Shown here one piece after another: positions 1 through 6,653 of a stretch of DNA of 9,759 nucleotides. This DNA comes from an uncultured Bacilli bacterium (GTDB lineage Bacteria > Bacillota_I > Bacilli_A > RF39 > UBA660), in contig CAKPAQ010000021.1 in NCBI GenBank assembly GCA_934133015.1, forward strand, positions 1-9,759, read 5' to 3'. Below the pieces are notes generated by a model. That model saw nothing but the letters and a program-made list of their open reading frames with translations, was not told the DNA's origin and did no database searches. The position numbers were made by a program, and so were the translations under genes. How positions within the stretch are numbered: position 1 is the first letter of the stretch; every line of letters begins with the position of its first letter.

Positions 1-238
1 CTTTATAACAATCAAGTATTTTAACATTATTTTTATTTAATCCTAATTCAATCAAGGGAGTTATATATTTACCGTATTTACTTAAATTAAAAAAAGTTCT
101 AACATTTTTTGATTCCAATTCAATCGGAAAACTCCATGGGATTACAACTACTTTTGTATTATTATTAATTAAATTGGCTATATCATTTTTTATATAGGGA
201 AAACCAATCTTAAAATCGGACATTAATATGCTATACAT
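1..238 (-). CDS. Peptidase E (S51) / type 1 glutamine amidotransferase-like protein, N-terminal part (runs off left edge)
   Basis: Read in reverse complement, this frame stays open from an ATG at 238-236 to the window edge, giving about 79 residues. A good AGGAG lies 8 nt before the ATG, so this start is preferred to the ATG at 223-221. The N-terminus starts MYSILMSDFKIGFPYI, then KVVVIPWSFPIE, a KYGKYITPLIELGL segment and VKILDCY. This pattern recalls the PepE-like family of Clostridia and Bacilli, which opens with a short strand, has an 'IPWAFP' block, and then a 'KYGKYL.PLLELGI...NI.I.DCY' block. The nucleophile Ser and the downstream GG loop lie outside the window, so activity cannot be judged. 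Known members are Asp-X dipeptidases or uncharacterised amidotransferase-like proteins. The ATG overlaps the 3' end of the aaRS-like gene by 8 nt, which implies one operon and translational coupling. The family call is from memory of the pattern, not a search. Confidence 0.6.
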   Translation of the reverse strand, partial: MYSILMSDFKIGFPYIKNDIANLINNNTKVVVIPWSFPIELESKNVRTFFNLSKYGKYITPLIELGLNKNNVKILDCYK

Positions 239-1295
239 TTTTTCTTCTCCTTTTTAATTCCATATTAGCATTTTGAAAATTATATTTTTTTGTTAGAACA
301 TTTCTTAAATCTTCATTAATATCATTATTACAATTAATTTCATCTAATATTATGTTATAAAATAATTCTTTTTTTTCTACATTCATAGAATTAATATATT
401 TTAATAGTGATTCATCAAAAGCATTGTCTTTTTTTGCCCATTTCAAAACTAATAATGAATATATCTTTAATGAAAGTCTTCTACCTAGCAATTCATCTTG
501 TCTATCACTATATTCTAAATAAGGAGTAGCCAAACAAATTGTATCAGGATTATCATTAAAACATTTTTCAAGCATTCCCACCATATACAATTGATATAAT
601 TGCCTATTGCAACACATAACAATTTTTTCCTGATTATCAAACAAACTCAAAAATATTTCCCATAAAAAATCAATATCTAAATTATACTGACTATTATTTA
701 TTTCAATTATAATCCCTGTACTTCTTTTTCTAGAAATTATTATATCATTAGTCCCTACAGTATTATCAAAGGTTATTCTATCTTTATTAATAAAATCAGG
801 ATAAAATTTCATATTACTTTTATTTACCTTACTAGAATTAAATACCATGACTTTTCTTTCATGTAAATTACATTCTTTTTTACAATGCTTACAATAATAT
901 TTACCATCTAAATTATCTATTAAAGAAGAGGCGTAATTAATAGTACTTAAATTTTCTTTATCTATTTCAACTCTTCCGCAATCACAAAGTAAAATACTTT
1001 TAATTTTTTCCTCTATATAGCCAGCATTTATTAGGTAATAAACTTTTTCTATTAATTCACTAATATGTTCTTTATCAATCCAATAAAAATCAGGATTAAT
1101 ATTATATTCTTTCATCAATTCAAGAAAACTATTACTTTCTCTATTTTGATATGTACTAAGCAAATTAATCGACATAATAAATTTACAATTCATAGATTTT
1201 GCTAAAGACTCTCCTAAAATAGGTGTTGTCATTTTACCTACTGACATTTCAGCATATGGTGCTATAGGAAGTGTTACAATTAATCTATCTCTCAT
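231..1295 (-). CDS. Degenerate class I aminoacyl-tRNA synthetase-like protein
   Basis: The chosen start is the ATG at 1295-1293, which sits in TGAAATG right after the RSH stop and suggests stop-restart coupling. A GTG at 1316-1314 would add 7 residues but has no good RBS. The product is 354 aa. The N-terminus IVTLPIAPYAEM-SVGK-MTTPILGESLAKSM resembles the class I aaRS opening 'PPY.NG..HIGH', with SVGK (residues 18-21) where HIGH belongs. Next comes a segment like the CP region of MetRS/CysRS-type enzymes (DKEHISELIEKVYYLINAGYI). A possible zinc knuckle follows, with CDCG at 104-107 and CKHCKKEC at 135-142. Then NDIIISRKRSTGIII (187-194 core) resembles the 'D..ISR.R.WG' motif of the Met/Ile/Val/Leu group. 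No true KMSKS is present; the nearest candidate is GRRLSLK near residue 274. There is no obvious anticodon-binding domain. I infer an aaRS paralogue that lost or changed its activation chemistry. It lies between the RSH and PepE-like genes in an operon. The exact family is unknown to me. Confidence 0.6.
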   Translation of the reverse strand: MRDRLIVTLPIAPYAEMSVGKMTTPILGESLAKSMNCKFIMSINLLSTYQNRESNSFLELMKEYNINPDFYWIDKEHISELIEKVYYLINAGYIEEKIKSILLCDCGRVEIDKENLSTINYASSLIDNLDGKYYCKHCKKECNLHERKVMVFNSSKVNKSNMKFYPDFINKDRITFDNTVGTNDIIISRKRSTGIIIEINNSQYNLDIDFLWEIFLSLFDNQEKIVMCCNRQLYQLYMVGMLEKCFNDNPDTICLATPYLEYSDRQDELLGRRLSLKIYSLLVLKWAKKDNAFDESLLKYINSMNVEKKELFYNIILDEINCNNDINEDLRNVLTKKYNFQNANMELKRRRKNV

Positions 1296-1296
1296 T

Positions 1297-2751
1297 TCAG
1301 CACTCAACCCTCTCACTAGAATAAAACTCTTTTATTTTTCTTTTTGCTTTTGTTGTTTGAGCCTTATCAATCCATTCTTTTCTAGGACCATATGACATAA
1401 TATCAGTAACTACTCTTACTCTGTCTTTATTATGAAGTACATAATCTGGTTCAACTTGTTTATCATTTACAGTAGCTGATACCATTGTATTTCCTATATC
1501 AGAATGTATTTTATAAGCAAAATCAATTACTGTTGATCCTTTAGGAAGTTCTATTATTTCACCCTTTGTAGTATATACATATATCTTATCTGAAAAAAGT
1601 TCAGTTTTTACTTGCCAAACAAATTCTTGATTACCCGCAAATACTTTATTTATTTCTACTAAAGAATTAAAAAATTGATATTTATCTCTCAACTCTTTCT
1701 GCATAACATCTCTGGCATCACCCTTTTTGATATCCCAATATGTACAAAGTCCAAATGATGCTACTCTATCCATATCAAATGTTCTTATTTGCGTTTGAAC
1801 AAGTCTATCATCAGGTCCAAATACAGTTGTATGTAAACTTCTATACATATTAGTTTTTGGATTACAGATATAATCTTTAAATTTATCATTTATAGGATGA
1901 TATTTACTATGGACCATACCTAATGTTAAGTAACAATTCTTAATATCATCTACCATAACTTTTAAAGAAAGCAAATCATGAATATCAGATAATTTATGAC
2001 CTTCATTTAATCTTTTATATATTCCATAAATATTTTTAGTTCTAACCTTTATTTCATTTGGAATATCATTACTTGATAATATTTCTTGAATTGTTAAAAG
2101 CATCTCTTGTAAACATGGTTTACTATCAATTTCTATTTTATATTTTATCTCTTCTAATTTTTTATATTTATCAGGATACAAATATCTAAGCGACAAATCT
2201 TCTAATTCACTTTTTATTCTATAAGCCCCTATATAATAAGCAAGTGGAACAAATATATCCATAGTTTCCATAGAATTTTCCTTTTGTTTAAACTCAGACT
2301 TATACTCTAACGTTCTCATATTGTGAAGTCTATCTGCAAGTTTTATAATTATAATTCTAACATCTGTAGTAAGTCCTGTAATTATCTTTCTAGTATTAGC
2401 CATATTTTGATCAGCTTTAGAAGAAAAATTAAGTTTACTTATTTTAGTAACTCCATCAACAAGGTTAGCAACACTACTATTAAATTGTTCAGCAATTTCT
2501 TCTTTTGTAGTATTTGTATCCTCAATAGTATCATGTAAAAGCCCTGCACAAATAGTATCAGCATCAGTATGCATTTCTGACAATATATAAGCAACATTTA
2601 AAGGATGCATTATATATGGTTCACCACTTTGCCTAAATTGATTTTTATGTAATTCATCTGCATAACTATATGCTTTTCTAACCATTGTTTTTTCTAAATC
2701 TGTATAAAAACTTAAATTATTAATTACATCTTCAATAGATAATTTTTCCAT
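1297..2751 (-). CDS. RSH (RelA/SpoT homologue), HD hydrolase + degenerate synthetase + TGS, C-terminally short
   Basis: The start is the ATG at 2751-2749, preceded by GGGAGG with 7 nt spacing; an upstream in-frame GTG at 2766 lies within the RBS region. The product is 484 aa, against about 730 for full-length Rel. The N-terminal HD domain has all expected (p)ppGpp hydrolase residues: H49 (YIMHPL), H73-D74 with E77-D78 (LLHDTIEDT), and D140 (KLADRLHNMRTL). The synthetase domain (about 210-350) keeps the RTKNIYGIYKRL, HDLLSLKV (D259), KFKDYI, NMYRSLHTTV and QIRT blocks. However, the catalytic Glu of 'EIQIRT' is Gln319 (LVQTQIRT), and the usual 'AAHWAYK' reads LCTYWDIK. A TGS domain spans about 388-450 (DKIYVYTTKGEIIELPKGST). 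The helical, zinc/RIS and ACT domains are absent. I infer mainly ppGpp hydrolysis, with possible ribosome or tRNA contact through TGS. It is the first large gene after the leader ORF and attenuator, and its TGA is one base from the next ATG. Confidence 0.88.
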   Translation of the reverse strand: MEKLSIEDVINNLSFYTDLEKTMVRKAYSYADELHKNQFRQSGEPYIMHPLNVAYILSEMHTDADTICAGLLHDTIEDTNTTKEEIAEQFNSSVANLVDGVTKISKLNFSSKADQNMANTRKIITGLTTDVRIIIIKLADRLHNMRTLEYKSEFKQKENSMETMDIFVPLAYYIGAYRIKSELEDLSLRYLYPDKYKKLEEIKYKIEIDSKPCLQEMLLTIQEILSSNDIPNEIKVRTKNIYGIYKRLNEGHKLSDIHDLLSLKVMVDDIKNCYLTLGMVHSKYHPINDKFKDYICNPKTNMYRSLHTTVFGPDDRLVQTQIRTFDMDRVASFGLCTYWDIKKGDARDVMQKELRDKYQFFNSLVEINKVFAGNQEFVWQVKTELFSDKIYVYTTKGEIIELPKGSTVIDFAYKIHSDIGNTMVSATVNDKQVEPDYVLHNKDRVRVVTDIMSYGPRKEWIDKAQTTKAKRKIKEFYSSERVEC

Positions 2752-2772
2752 AACTAAACCTCCCACATAACA

Positions 2773-2811
2773 AAAAGCAGCAAAAATTAATTAATAACTT
2801 TTGCCACTTTT
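2773..2811 (-). terminator. Putative attenuator hairpin before the RSH gene
   Basis: On the minus strand AAAAGTGGCAAAA (2811-2799) can pair with TTTTGCTGCTTTT (2785-2773). This gives 13 pairs including two G-U wobbles, with a 13-nt loop, and the 3' arm ends in a U-run (UUUUUGUU). The 5' arm is coding sequence for the leader ORF and that ORF's TAA (2793-2791) lies in the loop. The GGGAGG of the RSH gene begins 8 nt after the hairpin. A ribosome finishing the leader would cover the 5' arm. An upstream segment UAGCAAA (2876-2870) could pair with UUUGCUG of the 3' arm as a short antiterminator. It could act as a terminator or block RBS access; neither is shown. Confidence 0.5.
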
Positions 2812-2928
2812 AAACATATTTATCTCACTCATTGAAGTGTGCACACATAAACAAAGAATGCCAGATAAGTTTGCTATTCTAGTATTTTTTATTGCTAAAT
2901 AATTGGTACAATTAGTAAAATTATTCAT
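2791..2928 (-). CDS. 45-aa leader peptide / uORF upstream of the RSH operon
   Basis: ATG at 2928-2926 follows GGAGG with only ATAGT between, one of the best ribosome binding sites in the window. The peptide starts MNNFTNCTNYLAIKNTRIAN, has a Cys-rich middle (GILCLCVHTSMSE) and ends FKSGKSY. It has no signal peptide, no recognised domain and no clear run of a single regulatory amino acid. The promoter -10 lies about 25 nt upstream, so the ORF starts almost at the transcript's 5' end, and its stop lies inside the hairpin loop before the RSH gene. Position, size and hairpin overlap argue for a regulatory leader rather than a free-standing protein. A longer reading frame from TTG at 2982 is rejected because that codon is part of the -35 box. 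Confidence 0.55.
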   Translation of the reverse strand: MNNFTNCTNYLAIKNTRIANLSGILCLCVHTSMSEINMFKSGKSY

Positions 2929-2953
2929 ACTATCCTCCAATGAAATTAATAGA

Positions 2954-2982
2954 ATAGTACTCCTTTTATAATTTTTTGTCAA
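2954..2982 (-). promoter_or_regulatory. Sigma-A-type promoter for leader ORF and RSH operon
   Basis: On the minus strand, TTGACA (2982-2977) is followed by 17 nt and then TACTAT (2959-2954). The -35 box is perfect, spacing is ideal and the -10 matches 4 of 6. The expected start near 2947 lies a few nt upstream of the leader ORF's Shine-Dalgarno. Confidence 0.65.
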
Positions 2983-3012
2983 TACTTTTAACTAGTAAAT
3001 TAAAATAATATC

Positions 3013-3021
3013 ATTATAACA
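3013..3021 (-). promoter_or_regulatory. Extended -10 promoter element, second upstream candidate for the RSH operon
   Basis: The minus strand reads TGTTATAAT, a perfect -10 with the TGn extension. The region 17-18 nt upstream has only a weak -35. It lies between the stop of the phosphatase-glycosyltransferase gene and the TTGACA promoter, and would give a transcript about 60 nt longer. No terminator is visible after the upstream gene, so read-through is also possible. Confidence 0.4.
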
Positions 3022-3069
3022 AATATTCAATTCATAAAGTGCACAGTGTTAATGCCACATACATAATTC

Positions 3070-4596
3070 TTAAAATTTAAAGTTTATTTTTTCTATTAAT
3101 ATTGATATTTCTTTATCATAAAATGTTATTTTATCTATTGTATCTTTATTATATATTTTATATTTTTCATCATCATCTAGAAAGAATTTATAATGTAGTA
3201 AATAAGAACAAAATTTTGCTTTTTTATTTATATTAAATGGATAATAAAAGTGATCGTTAGCAAAAACTTCTCTGCCTGTATATTTTATTAGTGGTATTTT
3301 TTGAAGACTAGGATTAATTCCAAATATACGTGAACGTGGTCCTCCATAAAATCTTTGCCCATATGCTACTGAAGAAGTACTTTTATATGTGTTTTTATCA
3401 ACATATTTATAATCATCTATACTACCTTTATATAGTTTTTTATCAGTATATACATCAAGCATTAGTGCTTTAACACAAGTTAATTTTTCTGTTTCAATAA
3501 ATTTATCTATTTTAATATTTTTGTAATTTTTATAAATAAATACTTCATCTGAATCAACTGTTAAATATATATTTCCTATCCCATAATGTTCAAATATTAC
3601 TTGTTTCCAACCACACATATTGTAACAATTATATTTAGCATTTAATTTCCAAAAAGATATATTTGCTTTTTTCGTATATTCATTTAATATTTTATTTGTA
3701 TTATCACTGGAATTATTATCGACAAGTACAAAATTCTTAATCCCTATATTTAAATAATGATTAATCCAAAAATCAGCAAAATTTTCAAAATCACTATAAA
3801 AACAAATTAAAATAATATTACCATCAAAAGTTGGATTTGTTATTTGAATTAATTCATTTGTATTAAATCCTTCTACATATTTATTAAAGACCTGATCAGT
3901 AAATTCAATATTATTAAACTCATTTTTAGCTAATTTTAATAAACTTGTCTTTAACAAAGGATTAGTATTTAATTTTTTTATTTGTGCTACTCTTTTATTT
4001 ACTTTCTCTGTTTTTATATTTTTTAATTTTTTAATATGATCAAATAATGGCTTAAAATTAACATCATTAAACACTTCCATTTTGCCAGTTTGAATATGCG
4101 GTGTTTTTATTTTTAATATTCTTTTCATATATGAAGTAATAGAGCCATGAGTTACTATCATTATAGTATTGTCTTTAAAATTTGTTTGATATATATCTTT
4201 TAAAAACAAACACAACCTATTTTCAATATCATAATTATTTTCACCATACTCACCTAGTCTAATAAAGTAATCACCATTCATTTGTTTAACTCTGGTATTG
4301 TCTAAATCAACATTATTTTCTTTATGAGTATATTTACCATGATATATTTCACGTATTCTATTATCAATTACTACCTCAGTTCTTGGATATAACTCATTTA
4401 CATAATGAGCTGTTTCAATAGTTCTTGGTAATGGTGATACATATATTTTATCAATATTATCAGGTAACGATTTAATCGAATCTTTTACTGTAGCTATACC
4501 ATTATCTGTTAAAGTAGACCAATAAATTTCTCTATCTGAAAATAAGCTCTTAACATTATCAAGTGCTTCACCATGCCTTAAAAATATTATATTCAT
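3070..4596 (-). CDS. Fusion protein: histidine phosphatase (phosphoglycerate mutase-like) + family 2-type glycosyltransferase
   Basis: 508 aa; ATG at 4596-4594 with GGAG 8 nt upstream. Residues 1-180 form a histidine-phosphatase domain: LRHGEALDN (nucleophile H8), SPLPRTIETA (R58), REIYHGKY (E83, the usual acid position) and VTHGSI (H150). A charged linker (about 180-240) leads to a glycosyltransferase with a GT-A fold at about 255-475. This has an NIILICFYSDFENFADFWINHYL opening, LVDNNSSDNT (292-300), the metal-binding LTVDSDEVF (D348-S-D350-E351), GGPRSR (418-423) and a late LLHYKFF (H468). This pattern fits the glycosyltransferase family 2 / Glyco_tranf_2_4 (GT92-like) group. No signal peptide or membrane segment is seen, so it is likely cytoplasmic. 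The domains share one uninterrupted frame. The phosphatase could remove phosphate from a sugar donor or product, but this is inference. The nucleotidyltransferase gene lies 35 nt upstream on the same strand, consistent with one transcript. The substrate is unknown. Confidence 0.8.
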   Translation of the reverse strand: MNIIFLRHGEALDNVKSLFSDREIYWSTLTDNGIATVKDSIKSLPDNIDKIYVSPLPRTIETAHYVNELYPRTEVVIDNRIREIYHGKYTHKENNVDLDNTRVKQMNGDYFIRLGEYGENNYDIENRLCLFLKDIYQTNFKDNTIMIVTHGSITSYMKRILKIKTPHIQTGKMEVFNDVNFKPLFDHIKKLKNIKTEKVNKRVAQIKKLNTNPLLKTSLLKLAKNEFNNIEFTDQVFNKYVEGFNTNELIQITNPTFDGNIILICFYSDFENFADFWINHYLNIGIKNFVLVDNNSSDNTNKILNEYTKKANISFWKLNAKYNCYNMCGWKQVIFEHYGIGNIYLTVDSDEVFIYKNYKNIKIDKFIETEKLTCVKALMLDVYTDKKLYKGSIDDYKYVDKNTYKSTSSVAYGQRFYGGPRSRIFGINPSLQKIPLIKYTGREVFANDHFYYPFNINKKAKFCSYLLHYKFFLDDDEKYKIYNKDTIDKITFYDKEISILIEKINFKF

Positions 4597-4631
4597 TTTA
4601 CATTCTCCAATTAATAATTTAAAATAATGAA

Positions 4632-5432
4632 TTATCTCTTAGGACAAACATTTCTACTTTTAATCAATATTCTATAATTATCTGTATCTAATAAAACATT
4701 TCTTTTTGCATAATTAAATAATGTTTGTACCTTTTTAAGTTTTATCTGTTTATCTGAAAAGTCATCACAAATCGCATCTAAATACATTTCAACAAATTCA
4801 GCTTCAGGTATATCACTTTTATAAAAGGAATTTCTATAATCTTCATCCGTATAAACCCGAAACACTTTAGAAGTTTGAACTTCAGGTAGCCCATTTAATC
4901 TATGATAAAACTTTCTAATTTTTTCAATTGTCAAATGATATAAATGATTAAAATATGGATTATCATCTAAAGCATATTTTTCTAATTTTTCCATTCTATT
5001 ATTCAAAATAGAAACATATTCTCTAGCATCTTCTGTTTCTAGTGGTGGCAAAGGATTAGAAAACACACTATATGCATGTTGCTGTAATTTTTGTAAGTCG
5101 CCTGTCTTATCAAATATTATTCTAGATGTACCAATAATTGAAAGCAAGGCATTGTTTTGATTATTAAAATCATGGTCTATTGTTAAATATATATCATTAA
5201 TAGGCTTTTCAAAATACTCTATCCTCACTCCATCAATATATTTATTACCTCTAATTAAATGTTCTGGATCCATATCATCAAACACAATTTGTAAATCTAT
5301 ATCAGAATTTTCATTATTATAACCAGTCAAAAAGCTCCCATAGAAAAAACATCCTAAAACATGTTCATTTTCTACATATTTCATTTCTTTAATAAATTTA
5401 AATATAATCATGTTAATATCTTTTTTACTCAT
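4632..5432 (-). CDS. Nucleotidyltransferase domain protein (aminoglycoside/minor NTase-like)
   Basis: 266 aa; ATG at 5432-5430 with a modest GGTGAT upstream. The N-terminal domain shows the Pol-beta-type nucleotidyltransferase signature: FFYGSFLTGYNNENSDIDLQI, with G32-S33 and metal ligands D44 and D46. A third carboxylate is likely E72 in VRIEYFE. A mainly helical C-terminal half (about 120-266), rich in charged residues, resembles the extra domain of stand-alone NTases such as ANT-type proteins. It transfers an NMP to an unknown acceptor: a small molecule, a sugar or a protein are all possible. No HEPN partner gene adjoins it, so a MNT/HEPN toxin-antitoxin role is not supported. It lies between the ketopantoate-reductase-like pseudogene and the phosphatase-glycosyltransferase gene, all on one strand with short gaps. 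Confidence 0.75.
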   Translation of the reverse strand: MSKKDINMIIFKFIKEMKYVENEHVLGCFFYGSFLTGYNNENSDIDLQIVFDDMDPEHLIRGNKYIDGVRIEYFEKPINDIYLTIDHDFNNQNNALLSIIGTSRIIFDKTGDLQKLQQHAYSVFSNPLPPLETEDAREYVSILNNRMEKLEKYALDDNPYFNHLYHLTIEKIRKFYHRLNGLPEVQTSKVFRVYTDEDYRNSFYKSDIPEAEFVEMYLDAICDDFSDKQIKLKKVQTLFNYAKRNVLLDTDNYRILIKSRNVCPKR

Positions 5433-5466
5433 AATATCACCAAAAACAATTAACTAATATTGTAAA

Positions 5467-6114
5467 CTAATCTTTATAGTTTAACAATGATAATTTTAAT
5501 TCATCATATATTTTAGTATCAAGTTTTGCTTTTTTCTTTAATTTTTCAAATTCACTTTCTAAAAGTATAAACTCTTCTTTTGCGCTCATCGCATGATCTG
5601 ATATACATATTTTACCTATAAAATTAGAAAACATAAATCTATACTTATATCTTTACCATCTACTCTTCAATTTCAATCTTATTCAAACAAATAGAATTTA
5701 TATATCCATCATATTTTTTACCTGCTGCCATAAAGAACGCAAATAATATATTTTTGTTTTTAATACTAGCATATTTTTCTACAGATATATTGTTCCCAAC
5801 AAATATTATATTTCTACTTTTATTTTTTTCTATTATTGGAACTATACTATCTAAAGCTGAAAATCTTGAAACTATAAATATACAATCATAAATATCATTT
5901 TCATTTAAATTTTCTATCACATTGAAGTGATCTACTGTTTTTTTCCTAGTTTATGTTTTATAATAGGTCCATTGCTTTTTAAATTTTCATAGGTTTTGTT
6001 TCTTGCTAAAATAGTTACTTCATTACCTTTTTTAATAGAATGTGCCAAATTAGATCCAAGCACACCAGCTCCAATAATCAATATTCTATACTTATTCAAC
6101 CCTTTACACATCAT
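5467..6114 (-). pseudogene. Ketopantoate reductase family protein (ApbA/PanE-like), broken by frameshift and internal deletion
   Basis: Three fragments line up in family order. Fragment 1 (6114-5932) has the Rossmann start YRILIIGAGVLGSNLAHSI and a VTILAR strand, then stops at GKKQ. Adding one A to the A7 tract at 5944-5938 changes this to GKKTVDHFNVIENLNEN, which joins fragment 2 (ending at 5660) without a gap. Fragment 2 has YDCIFIVSRFSALDSIVPII, FVGNN and AFFMAAGKKYDGYI, like this family's NADP-binding half. After its stop another frame continues briefly (VDGKDISID). Fragment 3 (ATG at 5634 to TAG at 5467, 55 aa) carries FIGKICISDHAMSAKEEF, like the C-terminal 'GKICASDHA.NA..EM' helix. About 100 residues of the usual ~330 between fragments 2 and 3 are missing, so the gene is dead. 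Family members reduce ketopantoate or similar 2-oxo acids with NADPH; this branch is often uncharacterised. The short gap to the NTase gene suggests its promoter may still serve the genes downstream. Confidence 0.8.
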
Positions 6115-6129
6115 TTAATTTCAACAACT

Positions 6130-6138
6130 ATTATAACA
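6130..6138 (-). promoter_or_regulatory. Extended -10 promoter upstream of the ketopantoate-reductase-like pseudogene
   Basis: The minus strand reads TGTTATAAT, a perfect extended -10. No good -35 stands at 17 nt (TAGTAC there). The predicted transcript start is only about 9 nt before the ATG pair at 6114/6111, so the message would be nearly leaderless. It probably also feeds the nucleotidyltransferase and phosphatase-glycosyltransferase genes, since no other clear promoter precedes them. Confidence 0.45.
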
Positions 6139-6235
6139 CAAAAAATTCTTGAGTACTATTCAATACAAATATTAATATTCCTTTATTATAAGACATTTTT
6201 CTAATTCATCTGTGTTACTTCCAACAAATATTTTT

Positions 6236-6265
6236 AAAAAAATTATGAATGTTGACATAATTTTT
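6236..6265 (-). terminator. Rho-independent terminator after the MazG-like gene
   Basis: On the minus strand AAAAATTATG (6265-6256) pairs perfectly with CATAATTTTT (6247-6238) around an 8-nt loop, and the T-run continues to 6236. The stem is AT-rich, so it may be weak. It overlaps the stop codon of the MazG-like gene (6266-6264). Confidence 0.5.
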
Positions 6266-6584
6266 ATTTTTCTACACCTTTTAAATATAGTTTTTTAGAA
6301 AATCCACCCCTTTTGATTTTCTTCCTTTCTTTTGCTTCTAGTATATCTTCTAAAGTTCTATTATATAATGCAGCAATTGATTCCATTACTTCTAACATAT
6401 CAGCAAGTTCTTCAATGACATTTTCTTCATCTGCATCTATTACTTCATGATATTCTTCATTTAGTTTCTTGATTAGTTCTTCATTGTATTCTACATCATC
6501 AAGTATTCTAACGATTGTTTTTTCACCATTACATTCTATTATTTCTGGTATTTTATCTCTTACTAGTTTATTATATTTTGGCAT
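6264..6584 (-). CDS. MazG-like nucleoside triphosphate pyrophosphohydrolase (phosphoribosyl-ATP pyrophosphohydrolase-like)
   Basis: The start is the ATG at 6584-6582, with AAGGAG 7-8 nt upstream; the longer frame from 6620 lacks such a site. The product is 106 aa. The opening MPKYNKLVRDKIPEII is typical of the small PRA-PH/MazG-like family, and the metal-binding signature is present as E43-E44-Y-H-E47 followed by E59-L-A-D62. The C-terminus KRGGFSKKLYL is also family-like. These all-alpha enzymes cleave NTPs to NMP and pyrophosphate. With no histidine biosynthesis genes nearby, house-cleaning of abnormal nucleotides is more likely than a HisE role. It is divergent from the dUTPase gene, which belongs to the same superfamily. 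It looks like a single-gene unit, with a promoter at 6682-6711 and a terminator at its stop. Confidence 0.85.
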   Translation of the reverse strand: MPKYNKLVRDKIPEIIECNGEKTIVRILDDVEYNEELIKKLNEEYHEVIDADEENVIEELADMLEVMESIAALYNRTLEDILEAKERKKIKRGGFSKKLYLKGVEK

Positions 6585-6653
6585 ATTATTTCTCCTTAAA
6601 TTCACACTTATATTTATCAAAGAATTATTTATATATTTTTAATGTAAAACTTT

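Noticed and set aside
2323..2538. 71-aa plus-strand ORF
   Set aside because: It lies antisense to the conserved HD domain of the RSH gene, has Ser/Asn/Ile-rich low-complexity content and no RBS; it is a shadow frame.
2837..2846. GTGTGCACAC palindrome inside the leader ORF, with a GTGCAC again at 3039
   Set aside because: A perfect 10-bp palindrome, but too short and isolated to call an operator; it may only reflect codons for Cys-Val-His-Thr.
2929..2982. N-terminal extension of the leader ORF from a TTG at 2982
   Set aside because: The TTG is part of the TTGACA -35 box and the extension would precede the transcript start; the ATG at 2928 has the strong Shine-Dalgarno.
2791..3069. T-box riboswitch before the RSH/aaRS-like operon
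   Set aside because: No AGGGTGG-type T-box sequence or specifier-loop structure is visible, and the promoter lies too close to the leader ORF to leave room.
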